Assembly (NCBI GenBank): GCA_937958015.1
Contig: CALGOA010000132.1
Span: 1-62,293, forward strand
Source: an uncultured Acidimicrobiales bacterium
GTDB taxonomy: Bacteria > Actinomycetota > Acidimicrobiia > Acidimicrobiales > SZUA-35
Length of the DNA: 62,293 nucleotides
Direction of reading: 5' to 3'
Shown: in pieces, positions 16,445 through 24,569 of the stretch
Numbering within the stretch: the stretch's first letter is position 1
How the letters are laid out: every line of letters begins with the position of its first letter
Translations under genes and position numbers: made by a program
The notes under the pieces: generated by a model
What the model was told of the DNA's origin: nothing
Database searches by the model: none
What the model saw: the letters and a program-made list of their open reading frames with translations, nothing else

Positions 16445-17394
16445 AGTTCAGCTCGAATTCGGTCCATGAGTGCGGTCACTGCGATCGTTTCCTCCATGGT
16501 TCGCGGCCAGTCACGTTCACCGCTGACGGCGTCGGCAAATCGTTCGATCATGGTGTGATAGGGGTCGTTCGCACGACACGGGACGGTGTGATCACCGTCG
16601 TCGGAGGACCACGAAAATGTCGGTGTCTCGTCGCCGCCGGTGTGGGCTTGGGTGGCAACCGAGATCGATCCTCGTTCACACGTGACGTCGAGCGACTGCT
16701 GCTCGTCCTCGACGAATGAGCAACGCCCGGTCGCCGTCTGTCCTTCGGCCCATCGCACGGTGAACTCGGTGGTGAGATCGATGCCGTCTGATCCAGAGGA
16801 TTCGACCTCGACCACCTCGGCTGCCGGGCCCCACAGCTTTATGGCCGGACCCAGGCAGTAGATCCCAACGTCGTTGAACGCGCCTCCGCCCATCGACGGA
16901 TCGAATCGGTAGTTCGTTTCGTTTCCGGGTTCGATCGTGAAGGTGAACTTGGTGTCGACATTGGTGGGCGAACCGAGTTGCCCTCCGCTCGCATGCAGCA
17001 TCGCCAGTTGCCAGCGTTTGTGGAACGGTGTCATCCAGGCTTCGGCCAGAAAGACGCCGGCATCGCGACACGCGGTGGCGGCCCGAGAGGCGTCCGAGGC
17101 CGATAACGCCATCGGCTTCTCACATAGGACATGTTTGCCGGCGGACGCACAACGCTCGATCCACTCCATATGCAGGTGGTTCGGCAGCGGTATGTAGACC
17201 GCATCGACGTCGGGGTGATCGACAACGTCCTCGTAGGTTGCAACCTCGACATCGGAGAATCTCGGATCCACCGCACCGCCGACGGAGGCGGCGGCCGTCA
17301 AGTTTGTCTTCGCAGACGCAACTATGGCGGGTAGAACGGCGGCGTTGGCGACGAACGAGGCGGCACCGATCACGCCAAATCGAAGAGGATCCAT
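16441..17394 (-). CDS. Gfo/Idh/MocA family oxidoreductase
   Basis: 317 residues. NAD(P)-dependent sugar or cyclitol dehydrogenase of the Gfo/Idh/MocA family. N-terminal Rossmann fold begins LRFGVIGAASF; the signature CEKPMALS contains the conserved EKP Lys. A C-terminal alpha/beta domain includes GGGAFNDVGIYC with the conserved Asp and Cys/His-type position. The ATG at 17394 is used; it lies 4 nt after the TAA of the preceding dehydrogenase, preceded by AAGGGG. A longer in-frame start would overlap that gene. Part of a four-gene minus-strand cassette. Confidence 0.9.
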   Translation of the reverse strand: MDPLRFGVIGAASFVANAAVLPAIVASAKTNLTAAASVGGAVDPRFSDVEVATYEDVVDHPDVDAVYIPLPNHLHMEWIERCASAGKHVLCEKPMALSASDASRAATACRDAGVFLAEAWMTPFHKRWQLAMLHASGGQLGSPTNVDTKFTFTIEPGNETNYRFDPSMGGGAFNDVGIYCLGPAIKLWGPAAEVVEVESSGSDGIDLTTEFTVRWAEGQTATGRCSFVEDEQQSLDVTCERGSISVATQAHTGGDETPTFSWSSDDGDHTVPCRANDPYHTMIERFADAVSGERDWPRTMEETIAVTALMDRIRAEL

Positions 17395-17398
17395 CCCC

Positions 17399-18961
17399 TT
17401 AGTCAAGCTCAATAAGTTCTCCACCGTTCGAACCCGACAGATGGGCGGCTTCGAGAACCGAGACCACGTCTCGCGACTGCTCGGGCCGAACGGCCAGTTC
17501 CTCACCCAGGATCAGGTGATCGGCGAGATTGCGATGGAATCCCCAGCCCGGATGCGGCGCAGGTTTTACCGTCGATTCGATCAGACCGTGGTCGCCGTCA
17601 TAGGACGCAACCCGCAGGTCGACCGGCGCCTCGGCGTGATGGCTGGTCGAGCTCCGGTAACCGCGGCCCGGCGTGATCGAACGCTGCTCGAACGGTGCGT
17701 AGTGACCCTCCACCGTTCCGGCGGTGCCCTCGATATGGAACTTGGGTCGGCGGATGGCACACACGTCGCTCTGACGGAACGTGGCCTCACGGCCATCGGC
17801 CCACTGCATCCAGACCGATAGCTGATCCACGTTGGTCGTGTCGTGCCAGACACGGGTATGGGCGCTGCACAGAACCCGGCGGGGTGCAGTGCCGTAGTGC
17901 TGAATGATCCAGTCGATGTGGTGTGAACCCCAGTCATACACCGCACCACCCGAGATCGAGTCCTCGCTATGCCAGGCGCGGCAGGGGTGCTCAAACCCTC
18001 CGACGAACGTCTCGATGTTGAAGACATCGCCGATCCGGTTTTGGTTGATGACCCGACGAACCGCAAGCCAATCCTGGTCCCACCGTCGGCTTTGATGAAC
18101 CGTGATCGTGCGATCCATCTCGGCTGCTGTGGCGATCAGAAGGTCAGCGTCGGACGTCGTGAGACACATCGGCTTCTCGACCACCACATGTTTGCCGGCC
18201 CGGAGAAGTTCGAGGCCCAGCTCGGCGTGGAACGCCGGTGGCGTCGCGATAATTGCAATGTCGACATCATCGTCGGCGGCCAACGACGTTCCGTCGGCAT
18301 GGGGCTTCAGAAGTGGGAAGTCCTTCTGAGCCGCAGTCAGTCGGTCCGGTGCGTTGTCGGCCGCCGCGACCAACGCAAGCCCCTCGGTCTCGGATGCGGC
18401 CAGACCGTGCAGATATCCCATCCCGCCAAAGGGTCCGTATCCAACGACGGCAACGCCGAGGTCGGCGGTATGCCGGGGTGTGAACTCCGAGCGTGCGAGG
18501 CGTCGGAGGTACCGGGCGAGCGTGTCGTGGCCTTCCAGCGCACGGAGGTCGGTCACGCCGGTGCTCACGATGCGGCCGGCCCCGACCGAGCGGACCAGCA
18601 TCGTTGGGCGGTGCTCGAATCGAACGCTGGTGGTAGCGGCCACCACCGTGGCGCTGTTGTCAACTTCGAACGTCAACAGGGGGGAGGTGATGGGAACTTC
18701 GCCGTCGAGGCGGACCCGTTCGGGTCGAGCGGCGAGGGTCACGAACCATTCGGTGCGGGGCAGCACGTCGGTGACTCGAGCTCCCATCAACGCGGCGTCC
18801 GGAGCCGAGTCGGCGGCGGGAACGAACAGCACCGAACCGCCGGACGACGCAAAGTCTTCCAGCTCCTGAGCTGCGGTTGGGGTGAGTGGTCCGGTGGCGG
18901 TTCGATACCGCTCCTTGGTCCCTTCGGAGTCGGATGCGGCCGAATCGTTGAAGGTGAGCAT
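17399..18961 (-). CDS. ThuA-like domain fused to Gfo/Idh/MocA oxidoreductase
   Basis: 520 residues. Residues ~1-155 resemble the later part of a ThuA/class I glutamine-amidotransferase-like domain (LTPTAAQELEDFASSGGSVL, then VGAGRIVSTGVTD). Residues ~165-520 form a complete Gfo/Idh/MocA dehydrogenase with LGVAVVGYGPFG, VVVEKPMCLT and GGAVYDWGSHHIDW, where Asp and His fit the catalytic site. The ThuA-like part lacks its usual start, and no upstream start codon precedes an in-frame stop, so it looks truncated. First gene of the minus-strand cassette; the next dehydrogenase follows after 4 nt. Confidence 0.82.
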   Translation of the reverse strand: MLTFNDSAASDSEGTKERYRTATGPLTPTAAQELEDFASSGGSVLFVPAADSAPDAALMGARVTDVLPRTEWFVTLAARPERVRLDGEVPITSPLLTFEVDNSATVVAATTSVRFEHRPTMLVRSVGAGRIVSTGVTDLRALEGHDTLARYLRRLARSEFTPRHTADLGVAVVGYGPFGGMGYLHGLAASETEGLALVAAADNAPDRLTAAQKDFPLLKPHADGTSLAADDDVDIAIIATPPAFHAELGLELLRAGKHVVVEKPMCLTTSDADLLIATAAEMDRTITVHQSRRWDQDWLAVRRVINQNRIGDVFNIETFVGGFEHPCRAWHSEDSISGGAVYDWGSHHIDWIIQHYGTAPRRVLCSAHTRVWHDTTNVDQLSVWMQWADGREATFRQSDVCAIRRPKFHIEGTAGTVEGHYAPFEQRSITPGRGYRSSTSHHAEAPVDLRVASYDGDHGLIESTVKPAPHPGWGFHRNLADHLILGEELAVRPEQSRDVVSVLEAAHLSGSNGGELIELD

Positions 18962-19082
18962 GGGGTCTCGCTTTCTGGAACCGGGAGGTCCCCCATTTGG
19001 TTTACCCGACCGATGGCCGGTTCAGCCGACCGAACCCGGGCAAACCCCTATCGGGGGACACGACAACACCGCTTCTTTGTTG

Positions 19083-19478
19083 CTAACGATCCTGACGTTC
19101 ACCCTCGTCGTCGGCCCACTGCCGCAGAAGTTCGAACGGAAACACCCCGGTGGCGTGGCCGTCGTTCCACGTTGGGCTGAGGCCCCACGCTCCGTGCATC
19201 TCGGCCGTTGTGATCTCCAGTGGGATCGGGCTTGACGGCCGAGGCCAGCCGTCCTCGCCCCGCTGCCGCAGGGCTTGACACTCGGCGCAGGGGCATCGAA
19301 GACGCAACGCGACCAGGTTGAATTCGGCCACGAAGTCGTCGGCGAACGTGATCGTGACCCCCTCGGTCCGTTTGACATGAATGTCGATGGGTTCGAAGCG
19401 ATCGTCCACGGGCATGATCCTGCCGTCGATCCTGTCCCCGGCCACCACCCGACCCCCTATTTCTGGCTCCCAGCCCAT
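19083..19478 (-). CDS. DUF971 (gamma-butyrobetaine hydroxylase-like N-terminal) protein
   Basis: 131 residues carrying a DUF971 domain (ITFADDFVAEFNLVALRLRC with PCAECQALR, then WPRPSSPIPLEITTAEMHGAWGL and WNDGHATGVFPFELLRQW). In gamma-butyrobetaine hydroxylase this domain is a zinc-binding N-terminal module; here it stands alone with two closely spaced Cys. Stand-alone bacterial DUF971 proteins are often linked to iron-sulfur cluster or P-loop ATPase genes, but none is adjacent. Divergent from metG with only 23 bp between the start codons. Confidence 0.8.
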   Translation of the reverse strand: MGWEPEIGGRVVAGDRIDGRIMPVDDRFEPIDIHVKRTEGVTITFADDFVAEFNLVALRLRCPCAECQALRQRGEDGWPRPSSPIPLEITTAEMHGAWGLSPTWNDGHATGVFPFELLRQWADDEGERQDR

Positions 19479-19490
19479 CGAATCCCTCTA
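19479..19490 (-). promoter_or_regulatory. -10-like box of DUF971 gene overlapping the metG promoter
   Basis: TAGAGG (minus strand, 19490-19485) lies 6 nt before the ATG at 19478. Its TA is the same base pairs as the TA of the metG -10 box on the other strand. Confidence 0.45.
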
Positions 19491-19501
19491 GCCTGAACGG
19501 T
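19489..19501 (+). promoter_or_regulatory. -10 box of leaderless promoter, metG
   Basis: TAGCCT at 19489-19494 is 7 nt before the GTG at 19502, sharing its TA with the opposing DUF971 promoter. Confidence 0.6.
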
Positions 19502-21148
19502 GTGAGTAATCCTGTGAACGTGCTCGTGGCAGTGGCGTGGCCCTACGCCTCTGGCTCTCGACATATCGGGCATCTGGCCGGTGCCTATCTGCCGGCCGAC
19601 ATCTTCGCGCGCCAGCAACGGCTGGTCGGCAACCGAGTGCTGATGGTGTCGGGGTCCGATGTGCATGGAACCCCCATCGCCGTTCGGGCCGAGGCCGAGG
19701 GGGTCAGCCCGCAGGACATCGTCGATCGGTACCACGGTGAAATCGTGTCCCAGTGGGAACAGCTGGGCATCTCGTGGGATCTCTACACCACGACCGGTAC
19801 CGAGAATCACGCCCGGATCACCCAGGAGATGTTTCTGGCCCAGCTCGAGCGTGGCCATATCGACAAGCGGGTCAGCGACCAGTTTTTCGACCCCGAGGCC
19901 GAACGTTTCCTACCCGACCGCTTCATCGAGGGGGAATGCCCCAACTGTGGATACGGCGACGCCCGCGGCGATCAGTGCGACAACTGCGGCAGGACGCTCG
20001 ACCCGATCGATCTGATCAACCCGCGCTCCAAACTCAGCGGCGCCACCCCCGAGCGCCGCCAGACCGAACATTTCTTCTACCGCTACTCCGACTTCACCGA
20101 GAAACTCCGCACCTACCTCAACTCGAAAACCGACTGGCGACCCCACGTGGTCAACTTCGCGAAAGGCTGGCTTGAAGACGAAGGCCTCCTCGATCGGGCT
20201 ATCACCCGCGACATCGACTGGGGTATCGACATTCCGGTCGATGATCTCGGACCGGGCAAGAAGATCTATGTCTGGTACGACGCGGTCATCGGGTACCTCT
20301 CGGCGTCGCAGGAGTGGGCCAGCAGCGACGCCAACCCCGGCGGCGCCGACGACTGGAAGAACTGGTGGGAGTCCGATGAGTCCCGCCACGTCTATTTCAT
20401 CGGCAAAGACAACATTCCCTTCCACGCATTGTTCTGGCCGGCCCAGTTGATGGGCGCCGGAGATCTGCACCTTCCCGACAGCATCCCGGCTAACCAGTAC
20501 GTCACGTTCAAGGGGGGCAAGGCCTCGGCCAGTCGTGGGGTCGGCCTCACCATCGCCGATGCGCTGGACACCTTCCAGCCGGACGCCCTGAGATTCGCCT
20601 TAGCCGCCGCCCTGCCCGAGCAGGCCGACACGGAGGTGTCGGAGGAAGAGATCGGCCGGCGTATCAACGAAGAGTTGGTCGCGACCTGGGGCAACCTCGT
20701 CAACCGCGTCCTCAGCATGGTCAACAAGAACTGCGATGGACAGATCCCCGATACGCCCGGCTCGGCGCCGGAAGACCACGAACTTCTCGCCGCCGTCGAC
20801 GCTGCGTTCGAAGAAGCCGGCGCTTTCTACGAAGAGGTCGAGTTGAAGGCGGCCCTTCGCACGGCCATGAAGGCCGCACAGGCAGCCAACGGGTACCTGA
20901 ACGCAACCGAACCGTGGCGGCTCCAAAAGACCGACCCCGTCCGGGCGTCGGAGGTCCTTCACACGGCGCTGTCCGCGATCAACGGCGTGCGGGTCCTCTT
21001 CGAGCCATTCCTCCCCTTCACCTCCGACCAGCTCTCCGCAGTCCTCGGGCAGCCAACCGGGTGGCACCGAGACGCTCTGGTGGCTGGCACCCCAATCGAC
21101 AAACCCACCCCGCTCTTCACCAAGGTCGAACTGGCCGAGGCCGACTGA
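19502..21148 (+). CDS. metG: Methionyl-tRNA synthetase
   Basis: 548 residues, class I synthetase charging tRNA-Met in the cytosol. The HIGH-type motif is HIGH-like in GSRHIGHLAGAY. A zinc knuckle with four Cys (CPNCGYGDARGDQCDNCG) marks it as the one-knuckle type; the anticodon-binding helical domain starts near residue 395. The KMSKS loop reads KASASRG, so the first and second Lys-flanking Met and the second Lys are changed while the first Lys is kept. The appended tRNA-binding (EMAP) domain of some MetRS is missing. GTG start with a leaderless promoter. A 53-codon frame begins immediately after the stop. Confidence 0.96.
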   Translation: MSNPVNVLVAVAWPYASGSRHIGHLAGAYLPADIFARQQRLVGNRVLMVSGSDVHGTPIAVRAEAEGVSPQDIVDRYHGEIVSQWEQLGISWDLYTTTGTENHARITQEMFLAQLERGHIDKRVSDQFFDPEAERFLPDRFIEGECPNCGYGDARGDQCDNCGRTLDPIDLINPRSKLSGATPERRQTEHFFYRYSDFTEKLRTYLNSKTDWRPHVVNFAKGWLEDEGLLDRAITRDIDWGIDIPVDDLGPGKKIYVWYDAVIGYLSASQEWASSDANPGGADDWKNWWESDESRHVYFIGKDNIPFHALFWPAQLMGAGDLHLPDSIPANQYVTFKGGKASASRGVGLTIADALDTFQPDALRFALAAALPEQADTEVSEEEIGRRINEELVATWGNLVNRVLSMVNKNCDGQIPDTPGSAPEDHELLAAVDAAFEEAGAFYEEVELKAALRTAMKAAQAANGYLNATEPWRLQKTDPVRASEVLHTALSAINGVRVLFEPFLPFTSDQLSAVLGQPTGWHRDALVAGTPIDKPTPLFTKVELAEAD

Positions 21149-21310
21149 GTGGAGGTTCCCGACCGGCTCGACAAGCGGGCGTGGATCAAAGCCCGGCTGA
21201 ACGACGCCGAGGATGTCGAACGGATGATGCGGCGAGTGCGATATCGCCGAGTCTGGGATGGGATCGCACCAGTGATGTCGGGGGCTGTGGCCACCTTCCG
21301 ACGTCGTTGA
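21149..21310 (+). CDS. Possible small protein coupled to metG
   Basis: 53 codons starting with GTG directly after the metG TGA and ending in TGA. The product is basic and Arg-rich (VEVPDRLDKRAWIKARLNDA, later MMRRVRYRRVW). No family was recognised. The frame and the zero-spacing junction suggest translation by termination-reinitiation, but this is inference; it could be chance. Confidence 0.4.
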   Translation: MEVPDRLDKRAWIKARLNDAEDVERMMRRVRYRRVWDGIAPVMSGAVATFRRR

Positions 21311-21355
21311 GTCCGAAAGGCTGGTCGACTGGTCGGCGATGGTCCATGATCTTGT

Positions 21356-22111
21356 TCAGGTGCACGCCTCGATCCACTCGATGGCGAGCTCGAACGGTCC
21401 GTGGATTCCGTCGCTAATCATGATTCCGATGCGGCTGGCGAGCTCGGGTCGGAATGGTTCGGCCTCGACCGGTTCGCCAAAGATCGTCTCGTAGAGGTCG
21501 CCGATTTCGATCGACACCGTCTCCCACTCACCGGGTGATTTGAACGGGAGCGTCGTGCGGTGGGTAACCCGTCGATTCCGGCCCTCGAGTTCATCACGGA
21601 AGGTCACGTCGTAGGAGCGTCCGTCGGCTTTGGCGCGAAACACGATGGTGGTTGCTTCGGCGAGGAGGTTCGGCTCGAGTTGCAGTCGCAGCGACGAGAA
21701 ACCGCCGCCATCGGTATTGATGGCACCGGCGAAGACCATGCTGGTGTCGGTGAAGCTCAGGTCGCCGAGTGAGCGGCCACCCATCACGTCATCGTTGACC
21801 ACCTGCCATAGATCATTGCCTTCGCGGGTGTCGAAGCTGGCGAGCCGGATACACGAAGAAGAGGCCGCGGGGGTGGTGTCCTGGTTGTTCGGCTCCGACT
21901 GATCTGGCGAGGTGCTGGACACCTCGGGGACCGTAGTGGGCGCCGGGCCGGCGTTCGAAGTCGGGTCGGTCGAAGTCGGGTCGGTTGAAGTCGGGTCGGT
22001 TGAAGTAGAGGCGGTCGTGATTCCGGAGCTGGTGTCGACGTTGGAGTCGCTAGCGCACGACGTGAGAACCAGCGTTATCGCGGCGAGCACCAGCGCGGCC
22101 CGGTTCCCCAT
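21356..22111 (-). CDS. CIA30-domain lipoprotein
   Basis: 251 residues. A lipoprotein signal peptide (MGNRAALVLAAITLVLTSC, lipobox Cys19) is followed by a Thr/Ser/Pro-rich linker with an STDPT repeat, then a CIA30-like (complex I intermediate-associated protein 30) jelly-roll domain (LWQVVNDDVMGGRSLGDLSF, INTDGGGFSSLRLQL). Bacterial CIA30 proteins are uncharacterised carbohydrate-binding-like domains. The ATG at 22111 is supported by TAGTCT 7 nt upstream and by the signal peptide; the frame extends upstream without support. Predicted to be anchored on the outer face of the membrane. Confidence 0.85.
   Translation of the reverse strand: MGNRAALVLAAITLVLTSCASDSNVDTSSGITTASTSTDPTSTDPTSTDPTSNAGPAPTTVPEVSSTSPDQSEPNNQDTTPAASSSCIRLASFDTREGNDLWQVVNDDVMGGRSLGDLSFTDTSMVFAGAINTDGGGFSSLRLQLEPNLLAEATTIVFRAKADGRSYDVTFRDELEGRNRRVTHRTTLPFKSPGEWETVSIEIGDLYETIFGEPVEAEPFRPELASRIGIMISDGIHGPFELAIEWIEACT
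21957..22016. repeat. 15-bp tandem repeat in lipoprotein linker
   Basis: Three near-identical 15-bp units (GAAGTCGGGTCGGTY; 21957-21971, 21972-21986, 21987-22001) plus a diverged fourth (22002-22016), encoding the STDPT linker repeats. Likely to vary in copy number by slippage. Confidence 0.85.
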
Positions 22112-22124
22112 CGAATGGAGACTA
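22112..22124 (-). promoter_or_regulatory. -10 box of leaderless promoter, CIA30 lipoprotein gene
   Basis: TAGTCT (minus strand, 22124-22119) is 7 nt before the ATG at 22111, within the 19-nt gap after the TOPRIM gene. Confidence 0.5.
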
Positions 22125-22130
22125 GGACGA

Positions 22131-22802
22131 CTACCCGGATCGTGTTCGATCGAGCAGGGCACGCAGCGGGTAGGGGATGCGCTCGAGGTCCATCCGGTCA
22201 ACGAGCAACACTGAATACCGCTGGCTTCGTCGAGCACCAGCGCGCAGCCAGCGATGAAACTGATCGTCGAAGGCCCGGCCCCGCCACTCGGGCTGTTTCT
22301 GTAGGGCTCGAAAAGCGGTCATATCGCTTTGGTCGGTCAGCACCGCTTCGATCAAGTCCTGACCCGCCGCTCGGATCAGTTCGTCCTCAAGATCCCTCTC
22401 ACAGACAAAGAACCCCAGTTGCTCCAGCTCCGCTCGATCCTGAACCGTGCCCACTCCCGATGTCTCCAGCGCTCGGCGAATGTCGGGCTCTTCGCCGACG
22501 TCGCACAGTCCGGCGACCGCAAGACCAACACCCTTGGGACCAAGTTCGAGCAGGTACCGGGCGAACGCGTGAGCGCCACCGACGGGCACGATCAGCGTGC
22601 CGTCTGCGGCGAGGTTCCGGCCCTCTCGGTTCGCCAGGGTGTCGAGAGCGATCTGGTCACTCACACCCTCCACCAGCACGGCGATGTTCGCCGAGTCGAC
22701 GTGATTCAGGGCCGCTTCGACAGCCGCCAGCTGGGCGTCGGGACCGGTGAAATAGCCGTCCAGAATCTCGTCTCCCGAGCGTCGATGCTGCGGGTCGTTC
22801 AC
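22131..22802 (-). CDS. Stand-alone OLD-type TOPRIM domain protein
   Basis: 223 residues with a TOPRIM domain of the OLD-nuclease type: Glu45 and Asp49 in VLVEGVSDQIAL, VPVGGAHAFARYL, and Asp101 in GLCDVGEEPDIR. The second strand continues to a C-terminal region with FFVCERDLEDELI. OLD proteins normally have an N-terminal ABC-type ATPase, which is absent here, so this is a nuclease or nucleotidyl-transferase-like domain alone. GTG at 22802 is preferred (GATTCT box 6 nt upstream); a TTG further upstream is possible. Its role in DNA metabolism or defence is unknown. Confidence 0.8.
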   Translation of the reverse strand: MNDPQHRRSGDEILDGYFTGPDAQLAAVEAALNHVDSANIAVLVEGVSDQIALDTLANREGRNLAADGTLIVPVGGAHAFARYLLELGPKGVGLAVAGLCDVGEEPDIRRALETSGVGTVQDRAELEQLGFFVCERDLEDELIRAAGQDLIEAVLTDQSDMTAFRALQKQPEWRGRAFDDQFHRWLRAGARRSQRYSVLLVDRMDLERIPYPLRALLDRTRSG

Positions 22803-22899
22803 ATCGTCAGAATCACACGCGATCCGCTGCGAGGGCAATCAGTTTTCGCAACACGGACCCCTTCGAGGCCGTTCGCGCGCCCCGGATGATGACGTCCCA

Positions 22900-22911
22900 T
22901 AACCTGAGGGG
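22900..22911 (+). promoter_or_regulatory. -10 box of leaderless promoter, tatD
   Basis: TAACCT at 22900-22905 is exactly 6 nt before the GTG at 22912. Confidence 0.6.
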
Positions 22912-23682
22912 GTGTCTGAGGTTCGTTGGTTCGATAATCATTGCCACCTGACGACTGGCGCGTCGAAGAAGCAGGTGGCGCCGGCCGATGCGGTGGCTGA
23001 AGCTGTGGGTTCCAGTGTGAATCGCCTGCTGACGGTGGGCTGCACGGTGGCCGATTCGATCGAGGCGATGGAAATCGCCTCGGGTTTCGACAATGTGTGG
23101 GCGACTGCGGGTGTGCATCCTCACGATGCGAAGGATGGCACCGACGGTCTACGGCAATTGTTCGATGCCGAGGTCGCTCCGGTGGCGGTCGGTGAGTGTG
23201 GGTTGGACTATCACTACAGCCACTCAGAACACGACGTTCAGGCCGAGGTCTTTGCCACCCAGATCCGAATGGCTCACGAACTGGATCTAGCGCTCGTAAT
23301 CCACAGCCGGTCCGCATGGGACGACACGTTCGCGATTCTGGATTCCGAAGGCGTGCCCGAACGCACCGTTTTCCACTGCTTCACCGGCGGTCCGGGTGAG
23401 GCTCGAAAGGCGCTCGATCGCGGGTGTTACCTCAGCTTCAGCGGCATCGTCACGTTTCCATCCGCTCCCGAACTTCGGGAAGCTGCCGTGTTCTGCCCCT
23501 CGGATCGTCTACTCGTCGAGACCGACAGCCCCTATCTGGCGCCGGTGCCCCATCGAGGCAAGAGCAACAAACCAGCCTGGGTTTCCGTCGTCGGCGAGGC
23601 CGTGGCCGAGGTTCGCAATGAACCGGTCGAGGAAGTCGCCGAACTCACCTGGGTCAACGGCGAACGTCTTTACCGCCTCTAG
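22912..23682 (+). CDS. tatD: TatD family metal-dependent hydrolase
   Basis: 256 residues, TIM-barrel hydrolase of the TatD/YcfH deoxyribonuclease family. The metal ligands are visible in FDNHCHL, GECGLDYHY (Glu), the His of LVIHSRSA, the His of VFHCFTGG and the Asp of VETDSPYLAP. Complete and of normal length. Usually found beside metG and rsmA, as here. GTG start with a leaderless promoter. Confidence 0.93.
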   Translation: MSEVRWFDNHCHLTTGASKKQVAPADAVAEAVGSSVNRLLTVGCTVADSIEAMEIASGFDNVWATAGVHPHDAKDGTDGLRQLFDAEVAPVAVGECGLDYHYSHSEHDVQAEVFATQIRMAHELDLALVIHSRSAWDDTFAILDSEGVPERTVFHCFTGGPGEARKALDRGCYLSFSGIVTFPSAPELREAAVFCPSDRLLVETDSPYLAPVPHRGKSNKPAWVSVVGEAVAEVRNEPVEEVAELTWVNGERLYRL

Positions 23683-23728
23683 ACCATTGGATCCGCAATC
23701 TGGGCTGCACTTGTAGCCTTGGACGACC

Positions 23729-24565
23729 ATGCCGGAGCTGAGCGAGATCAAACGTCTGACCCGGCCGATGATCGGCGAACTCATCGAGCGCTACGGGCTC
23801 GAACCCAGTCGGGCCCTCGGTCAGAACTTCCTGTGTGAACCGGGAATGGTCGACAAGATCGTTCGGCTCTCCGGCGTGGAACCGGGCGACAACGTGATCG
23901 AGATTGGCCCGGGGCTGGGAAGCCTGACGTTGGGCTTGGCGGACGCCGGCGCCAATGTGATCGCGATCGAAGCCGATCGATACCTGATTCCGGCTCTGAA
24001 CGAGGTGATGGAAACCACCGGTTTGAACGAGCGGGTGCAGGTACTTCACGCCGATGCTCTCGAGGTCCATTGGGATCAGCTCCTTGGCGACGACACGTGG
24101 AAGGTGATCGCCAACCTGCCCTACAACGTCTCGACGCCTCTGGTTCTCGACCTGCTTCGGGATCAGCCCCGCCTGACCGACTGGCTGGTCATGGTGCAGC
24201 ACGAAGCGGGAGAGCGACTTGCGGCGGATAGTGGCAACCGCACCTATGGCATCCCCTCGGTCATTCTCAGTTACTGGGCCAGCGCCAAGGTGGTCGACAC
24301 GGTCTCGAATTCAGTGTTCCTGCCGCGGCCTCGCGTGTCGTCGGCGCTCCTCAAGGTCACCCGTCACGAAACCCTTCCGATCGATGCACCCTTCGACCGT
24401 TATGCAGAACTCGTTCGGGCCGGATTCGGTCAGCGTCGCAAGATGTTGCGCCGCAGCCTTAGCGATCTGCTCACCTCCGAGCAGATGGAATCGGCCGGGG
24501 TTGCGCCTACGGACCGGGCCGAGAATCTCACGCCGGCCCAGTGGGGCGCTCTGGCTCGCCTCTGA
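23729..24565 (+). CDS. rsmA: 16S rRNA dimethyladenosine transferase RsmA/KsgA
   Basis: 278 residues. Dimethylates the two adjacent adenines (A1518, A1519) in helix 45 of 16S rRNA during 30S maturation. SAM-binding motif EIGPGLGSLTLGL, acidic residue in IAIEADRYL and catalytic NLPYNVSTP are all present; the C-terminal helical domain is complete. TAGCCT lies 9 nt before the ATG, so the 5' leader would be very short. Followed 16 nt later by ispE, which has its own -10 box. Confidence 0.96.
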   Translation: MPELSEIKRLTRPMIGELIERYGLEPSRALGQNFLCEPGMVDKIVRLSGVEPGDNVIEIGPGLGSLTLGLADAGANVIAIEADRYLIPALNEVMETTGLNERVQVLHADALEVHWDQLLGDDTWKVIANLPYNVSTPLVLDLLRDQPRLTDWLVMVQHEAGERLAADSGNRTYGIPSVILSYWASAKVVDTVSNSVFLPRPRVSSALLKVTRHETLPIDAPFDRYAELVRAGFGQRRKMLRRSLSDLLTSEQMESAGVAPTDRAENLTPAQWGALARL

Positions 24566-24569
24566 CCAG

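Noticed and set aside
17969-19180. 403-codon plus-strand frame across the dehydrogenase fusion gene
   Set aside because: Antisense to a complete Rossmann-fold gene and has no recognisable domain.
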